The notes: generated by a model from the sequence alone, not told the origin. 64,000 nucleotides of DNA from Eudorina sp. 2006-703-Eu-15 (GCA_003117195.1 BDSI01000014.1:744001-808000), one strand, 5' to 3'. Shown: positions 23,311-35,851, counted from the first letter of the stretch. Translations and numbers: made by a program.

Positions 23311-26300
23311 ATGAGTCAAGAAGATGGCGACTCGGTCGCCCGTGGGTCTTTCAGCTTTGGCGTTGGGCATCGGATGGATCGGAGTGAGAACAGCAACAAC
23401 AACGGGGGGATGGCGCCGGACGCGCGCACAGCCGCGCAGCTCATAAAGCTCCAAAAGTGCGCAGTACGGCCAGCGTTCCGCACCGCACCACGCGCATCTC
23501 CCACGCTGGTTGACACGCCTCGGCTGAGTCCGCTGCGATATACAACCCAGACTAGATGCCCGAAGGCTGCGGCTCAGAATGGCTACTGCCTGCCGGGAGC
23601 GCCTGCCTACTGCCTACCCCGCACAACAAACCTTGGGCACGTGACCTGGACGGGAAGCTTTCCTGGGGCTGGTATCACTACACTCACTCGGCCCGCGGTT
23701 CCTGCGGGCACCCTGTTGACACCGCTCCTACCATCTTCCGCCGTTACCGACAGGCTGGTGGAGTCCCTCGTGGTCCGCGAGTTGGAGCGCGGGGACGTCG
23801 GCCCGTCTGATGCGTTCTACAGGCCCGCTTCTTCCAGCCGACCCCAGCAGCGGCCTGCTCAACCCGGCCGCAGCGCTGCCCACGGCAGTAGCATCGGCGC
23901 CACCGACAGCAGCGCCGGCGTTCGGAGCCGGAAGTCCGCCCACCGCACCTACTCCATCGACACCCAGCCCGGGTCGGTCGAGAGCGGCCGCGTGTACGGC
24001 GTTGGCACGGGGGCCGACAACCACGGCCTCGGGGACGAGGCGCCGGGACACGGCGCTGCTGGTCGGGTGTACGGCGGCGGAGCTGCCGGCGCGCGGACCT
24101 CGCCGCCGTCCTATCCCGCGACACGCGGGTCGGGGTCCTCCGGGTCGAGCGCGGTGGAGGAGGGGCTGCAGATGCAAGTCTTGGCACTGCAGGTGGGTGC
24201 GCCCTGTGCACGGACTGCACGGCAGGGACTGTACGGCACCTTCCCAACCCCTTGGCGAATCTGTAGATTTACATGTGACTCGTGTTGGGCGGGATTGACA
24301 ATGTTTTCGACGTTCGACGTCGTGTCTCGAAGCACTTCTCGGAGCACTTCTCCCAGCATACCCCCCCTCCCCCGACCGTCATGCCCACATTCTTCCCAGA
24401 ATCAACTGGCGCTGCTGGGTGAGCAGCTCAACGCGGCGTACAGATCGGCGGAGGCAGCGGGGGCGCATGCAGCCGCAGCGCCGGGGACGGCGACCCCCCC
24501 GGCCGCAGCATCCCAACCACCACACCACCACCTGGCACTAGGCGCTAGCTCGGGGCCGCCCCTGGGGGCACGCAGCCATCTGACATATCCCTTCGGCCTG
24601 GACCCCGCGCGGCAGTCTCCGACGGCGCCCCACGGCATCGCTGCCCAGGCGCAGCCCGCCAGTCCGGCGATGGCGGCCTCAACTGGTCCGCCAGCTGCGG
24701 CGGCGAGCGGCCCGCAGGGCGGTGAGTCGCCCTGGTCCCTCTGGGACAGGCCTTTGGGGCGGCCATGTTTGCGGTTATAGTGAAGCTCAAAAGAGGTCGC
24801 GGCCTAGAGGTCGCGGCAAGGCCGCCAGCCCCAAGCTCTAGATCCCCTCCAATTCTATCTCCAATCTGAACCTCTTCCGTCAAACAATCCAGCGCCAACC
24901 TCTAAACCCAGCCCCGGCCGCTGGCCCCATACTCCCTCCCTCCCTGCACGGCTGCGGATGCAGCTGGGTTGGGGTCCGCCGACACCAGCGCCCTCGGCTC
25001 CGGCCTGGGCTTGAGTCTGGGAAAGGGACCGGGCTCGGGTGCGGGTGCGGGATCCGCGTCCACGGGTGTAGCACCCTCGGCCGTGGGCACGGGCATCAGC
25101 GGCAGCGGCGCTGCGCCGCCGGCCAGCACCTCCATCTGGGCCTCACGGCAGCCGGCGGGACCGGGGCTGGGACCGGGGGCGGGGCCTTCCCTGACGGCGC
25201 TGGAGGAGCGGGTGGCGAGGGAGGCGAGCGCCCGCGAGGACGAGCGGCTGCGCGGCTGGATCCAGGTGAGGCGGGGCTGGATCCAGAAGAGGCGTGGGGC
25301 TGGATCTAGGAGAGGGGCCTGGATCCAGATGAGGCGGCACCCGGAGGAATTCGGGAATGGCGTAGAGGTAGACACGGTTAACTGCAGTACTGCGCAGACT
25401 GGCAGTGGACAGGGACCGACTGGGGAAAAACAAGGCAAGACGACGGGCATGCGGGGTGGCGCTTAGCCCTGTTGCGACCGAATGCGGGTCCTGGTGGCCG
25501 TTGTTGGTTGCCGTAGCGGCTGCTTAACCCCATACTGGCCGGGGAGGTGGTTACCTGCCAGCCTGTGCCTGCTGAGCTGAGCGCACCAACCCGCGGCTGC
25601 TGTTATCGCCGCGCGTCCATGGTGCAGGAGCTGCGGTCTGAGCGGCGGCGGCTTGAGGACAGGCTGCTGGGGGCCGACCCGGCGGGGCTGGGGCACGCCG
25701 CGGGGGCGCAGCAGACACGGGACGAGCTGGAGAAACAGGTGGGGAGGGGGCGAGAATGAAGAGCAAGCCCAGACCCACCCCAGCATGAAGTTGTCTGCCG
25801 ATTTCCGCGACCGCCCCCGGGAGGCAGCTTCAATGTGTCTGCCATGTTCCTACCTTTCCAGAGGAGAGGACGGAACCGAAGCGGACACCTCCTGACCGAC
25901 CGTCACCAGCCGCCCTTCCCTTGGTCAACCTCCCGACCGTCCCATCTTTAACCTCGCCGCCGCCTGCCGCCCCTCTCCCTTACCGCCTGCAGGTCATGAG
26001 TCTGGCCCGGCAGCGCGACCAGCTGTCGCTGGAGCTGGAGGAGCTGGGAGTCACACAGACCGCCAACGCGCAGCTGGCGCGGCAGGTCCGGGGGCCCTGG
26101 GGCGCAGAGGCCGCGGCAGGTCCGGGGGGCCTGGGGCGCAGAGGCCGCGGCAGGTCCGGGGGCCCTGGGGCGCAGCTGGCGCGGCAGGTCCGGGGGCCCT
26201 GGGGCGCAGCTGGCGCGGCAGGTCCGGGGGCCCTGGGGCGCAGCTGGCGCGGCAGGTCCGGGGGCCCTGGGGCGCAGCTGGCGCGGCAGGTCCGGGGGCC

Positions 26301-29300
26301 CTGGGGCGCAGCTGGCGCGGCAGGTCCGGGGCCAAATTGAAAACGAAAGAAACCCTGGGCCCCAGGTCCCTGGGCCCCAGGTCCGGGGCGCAGGGGCCGC
26401 GGGCCGTGTCACATCCTGTCCGCTGCACCGTTGGATGGCGACATTGGGGGACTGCGGATGCCTTCAGGCAGTCTGCAGGAACTGCTAGGCCCGGGCGGGG
26501 GCGGGGATCTCCCCGCAGGTCTGCGGGACCAGAGAGGGTCCGGGGGGCCGTCGTGGACACAAGCTCGATAGTTTAATATTTTAAGGATGTTACAGCGGAC
26601 CCCGTGGATCTATAGCTGCACAACATTAGAGACCGAAGGGGCCAGGTCCAAGGCGCCGTCATGTCCGGGATCGTCGATGGCCTAGGGGCGTCGGTAACCT
26701 GGGGGCGTCCGGCCGGGGCGTCCGCGGTTCGCTTGCGCCAGGGGGGGCGTAGTCTTGCAGGTCCGGATCTCGGATTGCATGATCTTACTTCAGCCCCGGC
26801 CCCGAAACCCGACCCCAGGTGGACTCCCTGGAGTTGGCTCTGGCGGCCGAGGTCGAGCGGGTGGCGAGGTACAAGGAGGTGAGGCGCGGGCTGGAGAGCG
26901 GAAGACACCAGCCCAGAACGAATACGGGGCGTGGGCGAAGGGGGCGAGACGAGGAGCGGCGACGCAGGGCGGGGCAGCAGGGCGGGTGGGGGGAGGGGCC
27001 GCCATGGACGCGTGACCTGGCTTCCTGGGCGGGTTGGACGGGGCCATTGGATGGCCTTTGCACACTGCGTGGCCCGGGCGCAAACACGTGCACCACACGC
27101 GCACGGATGTGTTTGCTTAGTAAACATACTACATCCTGTGAACACATGCTATGAACACACCCCATGAAGTGCCATGTGTGCCGCATATGAACACGGCGTG
27201 TACACGCACGGCTTATATGGGCCTGGGCGGGCTCCTCATCAAACGCACTGCGCAGGTTATTATGGTAAGTACATTAGTCCTCGGTTTGGGTCGGGCGGGT
27301 CTCTTCTCTAAACGCACGGCGCCGGGTGCGGGCACGGCGCCGGGTGCGCGCGGCCGAACATTACATGCATTGCTTGTGAACAACGCACTCGCACGCAGCG
27401 GTGCAGGACGTCCCCCTGGCTCCCTGGCCGGCTTCTTTTCCCTCACCCTCACCCTCACCCCTCCCCTCCCGCTCTCCGTACGGCCAGGTCCGCCCCGTTC
27501 TGGAGGGCCAGCTGGCGGAGCTGTCCGCCTCCCTGGAGTCGCTGCGCCGCCAACACGTCGCGGCCCTGGAGGCGCTGTCGCAGGAGCGAGACACGGCGCT
27601 GCTCAAGGTCGGGACCTCGTTGGTTGAGTTGGTTGGCAGTTTTGGGACGGTGGTTGGATTAGTTGCTGGTGCGGGGCAGGCCGGCCTCACTGCCGCAGAG
27701 CTTGGCTTCCACACGGGACCCCGAGCTTGCTCGCCACGAACCCCGTTTTTCGAGTTTTTTTTCAATTTAGCCCCGAACCCCATTTTGGGGGTTTCTTTTT
27801 CCAATTTAGCCCCGAACCCCGCCGCGGGCACGCTGACCGGCGCCTCCATCCTTTTCGTTCCGCAATGCCCCCACCTACGGCCCCTTCCCACTACAGCCTC
27901 GATGTCCCTTCCATTGGCCCCCTCCCGTTGGTGCCTTTCCCCCTGGGATGCCCTGGTCGGGACGGGCGGCACCGCACCGCACCGAACTGCACGGGCAGGC
28001 CAAGCGCAGCGCGAAGCGTACCGCGGAGCTGGAGGCGGCGGTGGCGTCCGCCAACGACGAAGTGCGGCGCCTGCAGGACGAGGTGCGGTGGCAGTGGCAG
28101 TTTGCCGTGGCAGGTGGACGAGGTGTGGCAAGGTAGTACGGTAGTGTGCTCTGATGGTCCCGTGTCTTGGAAAGGGACTCCTGCCGGCCCCATGTTGCAC
28201 CGTGATGAGGATTTTGGGCACGGGTGCGGGGTTGAGTCGGGCGAGTTCTTTTCCTGAACACACTACCCACGGCATCCCCACGGCGCCGCGCTGCACGCCC
28301 ACTCCCGTGCGCGACACACGCGCTGCCTTGGCCAGGGCACGCGCCATCCGTGTCGCACGCCCGCCGCGGTACTCGGTTCTGGGCGGGTCTGTCATTAAAC
28401 ACACCATCCGTCACGCCGGGCCTTAGCTGGCACCCACCCATTCGTCGAACGCAGAACTCCACACGCCGCCTGCTGCACGTGTCCCTTGCCCGCCTGCTCC
28501 AGGTCCGGTCGCAGATGGTGTCCCTGGCTGAGATGCGGGCGGGCGGTGAGGTGCTGCAAGCGGCCAGCCAGCAGATGCAGGTAGGGAGGAGAGGTAGCGG
28601 TGGTAGCCAGGTAGGAGGGGAGGCAGCGGTGGTGCCGTGCACGCGCGCCGGCCGTCGATGTGGTCGTGTCGATGACGGACGGTCTGTTGATGGTGTCCGG
28701 TCAACCACAGTCTCGGTGTGCACTGTCTCGCTTTCGGCCCTAAATCTCCAAACCTCCAGCCCGCCATACACACGAGCCGGCAGCCGGCGCAATTCCCTAT
28801 ATGCCTACCGGCCGGCATGCATACGGTACCCCCGGCGGCGGGCAGCGCAATTCTCAAGTGTCTTACCAGCTCCCTATGCATATGCACACGCCTCTGACGC
28901 CCGCCCCCGCCCGGCGCCCCCTTCCCCCCTTCCCCCCGGCGCTCGCGACCATCATCCCGCGCCCGCAGGCCAACATGGAGGCCCAGGCCAGGGACACAGC
29001 CGGCCGTCTGGCTGCCATACAGGTATTTATTTTTGTAGCACTTTCGCAATACAGGGGCAACTCAGTACACGGCGAGATCCGGGCCAGTGGCCCTTCGGTG
29101 GGCCCACTGTGGGATGTTTACACCCAGGAATGTAGACCTGAGGGCCACCCGGGGGGCCATCGCAGCCCCACTTCCATGTGTTGGGTTCATAACTTGCTAT
29201 TGATTTGCCTTCCTTTGAAGCCTAACTTGATATTGATTTGCCTTCCTTTTAAGCCCTCCGCTATCCCGCATCTCCGTTCGAAGCCCCATACGATGGGGGC

Positions 29301-32300
29301 CCCGGCGGGCTTCGCATGCTGCCACACGTTCTCAGCAGGGCGCATTACTGTAGAGGACTGTAGAAGGGTAGCGTCCCCTGCCACATGGGGAAGCTGCAAG
29401 TGTTCCTGATTCGGGGCCTTCCCTCTCCTCGCACCGCACCGCGTGCGTGGTTCGGGCTCCCCGCCCATCGCCGCCGCTCCCTCCCATAGGTAGCCACAGT
29501 GATCCACGTCACCCTTACCAACCTGCAATACCCCCGCCCATCTCACCCCGATCGATACATGTGCTCTGGCAGCAGCGCAGCTTCATCAAGTCCACCAATG
29601 TCTTACACGGTAACCCCCTCCACACCTACCCATGCAGCTTCAATATACGGTACCTACCAATTTCCTGTACCCCCACCTCCGCACCTTCATCATGTTTGCC
29701 AATTTCCTACGCCCCTTCTCCCTCGGCCCCTACCTGCCTCCACAGTCCCAGTTGGAGGCCAGCCAGTCCGAATGCGTCATCCTGCGGCGCCAGCTGGAGG
29801 CGGCCCATGAGGGCACCGACACGCTCCGAGACCAGGTCGGTCAGTGCGGACATGCGGGCGGCCCACCTTGGGACTTCCCCACCTTGGCGACCTGCCAGCC
29901 CTGACATGCCCGACAGCCCTGACACACCCTCATGACATGCAACATGCCAGGCCCCTCACGCACGCCACAGCGTTGTCCGCACGCCCCCGCACGCCGCTGT
30001 CCGCACGCCCCGGCACGCCCCGCACGCCACACCGTTGTCCGCACGCCCCCGCACGCCACGTGTGTCTTGGCTGTTCTCAGCTCACCCTCTCACCCCCTCA
30101 CGCAACGGTCGTGTCCACTCGCAGCTCAAGGAGGCGCAGGCGCGGCTGGAGGTGGTCAGCTCGGAGCGGTCGAGGCTGGCGGGCAGCCTGGCGGCGGAGC
30201 AGCGCAACACGGCGGCGGTGCGGCAGCAGCTGGATGCGATGTCGGCCCAGGTGGGCGGGTGTGTGTGTGTGCGTGTTTTGATAAGAGACCCGCCCGACCC
30301 AAACAAAGCACCGGGTGTGTGTATACGTACGTGTGTGTGCTGAGTGAGGAAACCAGGAACTCGCCCAAACCAACACAGACTGTGACTGTGACGTACTTGC
30401 CGTCAGGGCCTATATCAGGGTGCTTGCGGCAAAGTACATCACTCCATTCCTGCAATGAAACCACGAAACAAACCAGCCGAGGCAAAGCAGGGCGGCCCGC
30501 GCGACCGCAGGCGCTGGGCACAAACCGCTCTTCTCGGCCTATACCTGTAGCCAGGTTCGCCACCTGTGGAGGCTGCACCGCCCGTTCCTATGCGGATACC
30601 GGTGTCACACTGTCACTGTCCTTGCCGTCTGTGGTGGTGATGTCCACGGAACTTGTTCGGATGGACGAGGACACTGAGGTCCCTCCGTTGCGGTCCCTCC
30701 GTTGCGATCCCTCCGTTGCGGTCCCTCCGTTGCGGGTGTGTTTAGAGAAGAGACCCGCCCGACCGCGTGTGTGTGTGTGTAGCTCAGGGCGGGCGAGGAG
30801 GCGCGCGCCGACGCGGCGCGGGCGGCGGCGGCGCAGCTGGAGGCGGTGCGGCGGCAGCATGCGACCGAGATGGCGGCGACCCAGAAACAGTGAGACAGGG
30901 GACCGGACAGCCCGGCGGCGCCCCTGCCTGCGGTCCCTGATGTGTTAGAGTGGGGGCGCAGGAATGGGGTGATCTGTGGGCGTCATGGGTTGCGTGATGC
31001 CCTGTCTGCGTTGCGCGAGGGCCCGCGAGCGGGCCGCGCGTTATTGGCGGCGTCACAGGCAGCAGTTGTGTGCTGTCAGCATAAGCTCCTTGGGCTGTCT
31101 GTTTCTGTCTGATCCGTTCAACGCTTGTCCCGTCGGCGCCGTAGGTACGAGTCGCAGCTGTCGGTGGCGGAGAGGCAGTACCTGCTGCTGCAGCGGCAGT
31201 ACGACGCGGGGCTGGCGTCGAACGACGTGGCGGCGGAGGCGGCAGCGACGCTGCGGCGGGAGCGCGACGCGCTGTGGGCGGAGGCACAGAACCTGAAGGC
31301 GGAGGTACGGCACTTGCCGTTATTGTTATAGGGGTTGCGCGAACGGGGAGTTCGTTACACACACAACATGGGCTGCACCGGGGCTTGCTGTGGGGTTATA
31401 TCGGGTTACGGTATGTGAATCAGTCACGGCCCCATGTCGGATCAAGTCTGCAGGAACAGGACCGTCGAGTTGGGCTTTATTTCAGCCCTCCGTCGTCTTT
31501 CATGATTCCGTGGCTGGCCCCCCTCTGGCCATGGGATGGTGGCTTCGGGTTCGACTCTCCTCAATTCTTACCAGGCCGGCAGCTGGGCCTACTCCTGCGG
31601 CCCCTCCCCATCTTGGAGGGGCAATCCCTCGGGTGCTCCCTCGGGTGTGCCTTTCTTCTGGCGGTCTGTGTCGCGCGCCGCCCCTACCCTCTTCAACCCT
31701 TCCCCACCCCCCTGGGATCGTCTTTCGGGTTGATTTCTTTTTTCAATTTAACCCCTTCCCCACCTCGTGCCGGGGGCTGGCCTGCAGCTTGCGGAGGTAC
31801 GAACGGAGCGCGATGACGTGGCGTCCAAGTTGACCTCCCTGCGGACCGAGGTCCGTACGACAATGGAGGAGGTCACCAAGGACAGGTGGGCGGCAGGAAC
31901 GGCTCTCCGGGTGCAGGATCTTGGACAGGGGGTGGGTGCTGCGCTGCGGCAGGATAACAGCTGTACCGTAAACCAGTAGACAGGTGGGTGATGATGAAGT
32001 GCGTCAGTTCCTGGTGCGTGGCTGTTGCAGCTGCTGCTGATGCTGCTGGCTGCTGTTGCTTCTGTTGCTCCAGGGATGCCAAGCTGGCCGCCACCACCGT
32101 CGCCCACGAGGTCGCGCTGCGGGACCTCCGCCACGAGTCGGAGCAGCGGACCTCCACCGTGAGGAGGGACTACGAGGCCAAGCTGGCCAGTGAGTGGTGG
32201 CGGTGGTGGGGAGGCGGCTGGGGGAAAAAGGGCGGAGAGCCAGCCCTTGACACGGGGACAGCAGCCGCTGAATACCGTACTAACACCTGATAAAGACCAA

Positions 32301-33551
32301 ATTCAGAAACGAACCCGGGAGCACCCAGCGTGCTTAGAATACAGCTGCCGGGGAGTTGGGGATGCGGGAGGCCGGGGAGTTGGGGGTGCGGGAGGCCGGG
32401 GAGTTGGGTGTGCGGGAGGCCGGGGGGTTGATGCGGACAGCAGGGTGCGCCGTGGGCGATGCGGGCGGCGCTCCCACGGGCGGCAATGGGACATCGGTGT
32501 CGCGCCTTCCGAGGATTCGGACACCGTGCAGGGTGGCAGGGCGGCCACGAAGATCCAGCGAGCCCCTCGCGGGACCCGCGTGTCCTCCTCTTGTCAATCA
32601 AGACAGAGTCTTCCCCGTGTGTCCTCTTCGCTGAACCCTGCTGGTCCCTGCCGGCCCTGCCCTCGTCCCTGCGCCTGCCCCTGCCCCCGCCGTCCCTGTT
32701 GCCCCGCCCCTCCTGCATCGGACCTGTGTTCTGACAGCAGCCCAGCGTCCGTATGTTCCACCAACGATACCGATACTCCTCCTCTCTCCCCCGTCCTCCC
32801 TCCACGCCAGATCTGAGTGAGATGGCTGAGAAGCTCCGGGCGGAGGCGCAGGACGCGCAGCGCCAGGCGGACAAGTACCGCACCGCCGCGGGGCACCTGA
32901 AGGACCAGGTGTGGCTGGGGGGGCCCGGGGAAGGCGAGGGCGTCGTTGTGTTTCTGAGGGCTTGGTTGTGTGTATGAGGGGGAAGGAAGAACGAAGCGCC
33001 GCCGCGGGGCTGTTCGGGGCGAGACTGGGGACGGCGCATTCGCGCACACCAAGAGAAAAAGGGGGGGACATGTGAGAGACCACGGGAATTTGTGCGTCCG
33101 CGTGTCCACATCCTCGTGTCTGCGGCCTCACCGTTAATCCCGTCGCGGGATCCGCTGAAACATTCATTAGCTCATTCATTTGTTTTACTCGAGGCTGCGC
33201 GGCGGCTTTTGAGCAGCTGCGCGTAGCGCCGTCGTGCGCGCGGGTCCGTGTCTGTGGCTCCCTCGCGACCAGCTCTCGCCCGCCCGACCTCCGCTCCGTC
33301 CTGCGCCCGCCCGCGGCCCCCAGGTCCGCGACCTGCTCTTGAGCCGCGACGCCGCCGAGCGCGAGCTGGCTTCGGAGCGGGCCTTCAACGAGGAGCTTAA
33401 CCGCATCCTGACCAGCCTGCGAGAGGAGCAGTTGCAGAGCCACCAGCAGCACCACCAGAGGCTGCTGCAGCAGCGCGCGGCGCTGGGGCACGGCCTGGGA
33501 GCCGGGCTAGGGCTGGAGGCAGGGCAGAAGCTATCGAGCCCCAGGGGCTGA
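23311..33551 (+). CDS. Long coiled-coil protein, 19 exons
   Basis: Phase-consistent exons give about 943 residues: 23311-23456, 23754-24192, 24400-24721, 24964-25265, 25628-25738, 25993-26085, 26819-26878, 27488-27607, 27999-28082, 28503-28580, 28969-29022, 29746-29835, 30125-30250, 30783-30889, 31145-31304, 31788-31885, 32074-32189, 32811-32908 and 33324-33551 (stop TGA). Residues 1-400 are a Ser/Pro/Ala/Gly-rich region with a short amphipathic start (AAQLIKLQKLVESLVVREL). From about residue 385 to 920 nearly every exon is a heptad-rich helix full of Glu, Arg, Gln, Leu and Ala, for example LEGQLAELSASLESLRRQH. This marks a long rod, as in basal-body, ciliary or Golgi coiled-coil proteins. 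No motor or enzymatic domain is seen. It is head-to-head with the IQ-repeat gene. The function is unassigned; a ciliary or centrosomal role is only a guess from architecture. Confidence 0.8.
26068..26331 (+). repeat. Minisatellite copied from an exon-intron junction, eight copies
   Basis: Eight copies of a unit of about 34 bp start in exon 6 of the coiled-coil gene (GCGCAGCTGGCGCGGCAG) and run through its 5' splice site (GTCCGGGGGCCCTGGG) into the intron. Every copy therefore repeats the last codons of the exon plus the donor GT. Copies two and three carry the variant GCAGAGGCCGCGG. Confidence 0.85.
26589..26603 (-). repeat. Dispersed GTTACAGCGGACCCC element, copy 2
   Basis: This 15-mer matches those at 5596-5610 and 50888-50902 exactly but lacks the ATTC-type tail. 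It lies in the intron between exons 6 and 7 of the coiled-coil gene. Confidence 0.5.
27283..27317 (+). repeat. Intronic dispersed repeat, forward copy
   Basis: Carries GGGTCGGGCGGGTCTCTT followed by CTCTAAACGCAC. Close relatives lie in other introns of the same gene: 28379-28404 forward, 30272-30304 and 30735-30765 reversed, with a weaker match at 28231-28262. The family is short (about 35 bp) and occurs in both orientations. Confidence 0.6.
29190..29258. repeat. Tandem duplication of about 34 bp in an intron
   Basis: AACTTGCTATTGATTTGCCT and the following TTCCTTTGAAGCC are repeated once with three changes. It lies between exons 11 and 12 of the coiled-coil gene. Confidence 0.75.
30679..30735. 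repeat. Tandem repeat, 14-15 bp unit, four copies
   Basis: Four copies of GGTCCCTCCGTTGC (one with GATCC) in the intron before exon 14 of the coiled-coil gene. Confidence 0.8.
32347..32424. repeat. Tandem repeat, 24-bp unit, about three copies
   Basis: Units of GCCGGGGAGTTGGGGGTGCG plus GGAG, in the intron between exons 17 and 18 of the coiled-coil gene. Confidence 0.8.
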
Positions 33552-35851
33552 TGGCTTGCAGAGGTGATTGAGGGGTCGGCTGGGGAGGTGTACCCGTGTA
33601 CGCGAGGGGCTTTGGCGCGCCGGGTGCGGTGCGGGACATGGGTGCGGGTTCGTCTGGATTGCTGAGGGCAAAGGAGCGCGCCAGTCTGTGTACGCCGCGC
33701 AGCGAGCCGCCCATCCAATCGGTCCCGGGGGATCACCAGGCCTAAGGATTATTCGGAGGGAAGCCGTGGAGGGAAGCTGTCTTTCGGGAAAAGCAGCTCG
33801 ATGGGTTACAAAGAAACAGCCTAGACACACCCAGCTCGATGGGTGAGGCGGGTGAGCACGCGTAGGGGGAGGGCGAGCACAGGATGGCCGGGTCAGCCAC
33901 CACACGGACAACTACTACCACGCATTAGGTGACGTTCCGCGGTTTCGCTGTCTCAATTGACGTCGAGGAGGGCCGGGACAGTGAGGCAGGGCCGGGAGGG
34001 TTCCCAGGGAGTCATACCAGCGAGGGAGTCCTAGCTTGGCTGCCGAGGGCGCCAACGCAGCACGGACCGGGAAGCTGGCCACCTCTTAGCTGGACGCGGA
34101 GAAGCAAGCTGCGCCAACCCACGCTCTGTCAGAGCCACAGCTCCAGGGGGGACGTGCTGGCATGCATCGTCAAGGCATATGTCGGGGGGGTCATAACCAT
34201 ACTGGGCCAACGGCCCCGAACGGCCACTGCCGGGGACGGACGGCGCGCCATAATGCTGGTGATGCCATCGCAAGGGGCGCCAGGATTGTTGGACTTGATG
34301 GACTGACCTAGGAGAGCAGAATACGTGACGGAAATACGATCATGGGGGATGATTGTCTCGCCGTTGGCAGGACTGGGACTGGTACTCCGCTGGCGGGTGG
34401 GTGGGCACCACTGCCACAAGCTCGGGTGGCGGCAACCGCATGGGGAGGGGGCGTTAGGGGCGCTACGGGGCTGTACAGGGCCTTAAGTCGTCGATGTAAG
34501 TCGCGGTGTCGTACCCCCCGCGCGGACCACCGGTGAGCTACTCGCGACGTGGGACGCGTGGGAGGCCGCGCGTCACCGGAAACGCCGCGGCATCTTGGCG
34601 CGGCGGTCTGGTCGACTTTGGGACACACTGTGGTATGTAACGCCTTCTGAAGATGCACTGTGCCTCGTCGGTCTGGTCGACTTTGGGACACAACATGTAA
34701 TGCCTTCTGAAGATGTACTGTGCCGCGTCGTGGTGACAGCTGCCATGACGGTGAGGTCAGGATCGGGTGGATCCTGGATTGGGACGAGTTAATCAGCTGG
34801 GGTCCGCGGGTCACACTGTCCTTGCGGCCGCTTAACCTCTATGTCAAAGTACAATTTTTTCATAATCTTTCTGGAAGTTCTTGAATTGCCGAAGTCCAGG
34901 CCTGAGACTACGAGAGTTCAGTGATATCGAAGGTCGATAAACAAGGAAAATTAAGATTACAACTTAAGCTACCTCTTACGTACATGCTTGAGATCTGAGG
35001 ATACCGGCTTTGGCTCTGATACGGTACAAGGGGACTGTGAATGCCCGGGTCGTCCCTGCTCGTCCAAGGGGCATTTCGTCGATCCGACGATCCCTACGGC
35101 CGTGTGAGGAACTGCGGCCACATTGCAATACGTGTTTTGAGCTTCTGCGACAGTTATCCAAGCATTGTTGTTAACGTGGCATTTTTGAGCTACATACATA
35201 CATTTTTGAGCTCCGTCGTCATTCGTACAGCCGACGCTTTTGCTCAGCCCCCAAAGGGCCAAACGATTGCCAACGAATGTTGTTTGTTTATCTTTCGATT
35301 TTGGGTCACGACGGCAGGGTCATTCCTGGGCTGTGCCGGGGATAACGTCGTCGTCTGCAGACCAATGCTGCGGTTGACCGACTTTCATTTCCACCCCCAA
35401 CTGCCACATATTTCAGTAAAATTATTCGTTGCGAGCATTTGTCTGACTGCGACGTGAACTATTTGCGGCACGAAGGTACACGGGGACCAGCGGGGAGGCA
35501 CGCGCCTACACTAAGCGTGCTCACGCGCGGTGTAAGGTACCCGGCCGGTGCGCGGACCTACCCATATACACCGACTTTACGCAATTGGTGGTGCACAAGA
35601 CTTGCCCATCGTTGAGCCGCACGCCATGCCGTGTCATCAACGGCACCAGCCTGCAGCATCCAGCTCCCCTCTGGCCATGCAACGATCTCATGCCCTATCC
35701 AGTGCCTCCATGGCAATAAGACATGGGATTTGTCGGGATCTGCGCGGAGCGGGCGAATATAGGGAAGGCCCGTCCAAACCCACCATCGACAGCTAAGTAA
35801 TTTTGACAATGGGACCATGCAAAGGGGTGCTGAATGCAACACATCTTAGGC
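33552..35851. other. Intergenic stretch and probable 3' UTR of the coiled-coil gene
   Basis: No gene is supported. TGTAA, the usual volvocine polyadenylation signal, occurs on the plus strand at 34495-34499 and again inside both copies of the duplication at 34605-34731. I cannot say which one ends the coiled-coil transcript. Short open frames near 35.0-35.4 kb lack coding bias. Confidence 0.4.
34605..34731. repeat. Tandem duplication of about 63 bp
   Basis: Two adjacent diverged copies, each starting GGTCTGGTCGACTTTGGGAC and ending CTGTGCC[TG]CGTC, at about 34605-34669 and 34670-34731. Each carries a TGTAA pentamer. Confidence 0.75.
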
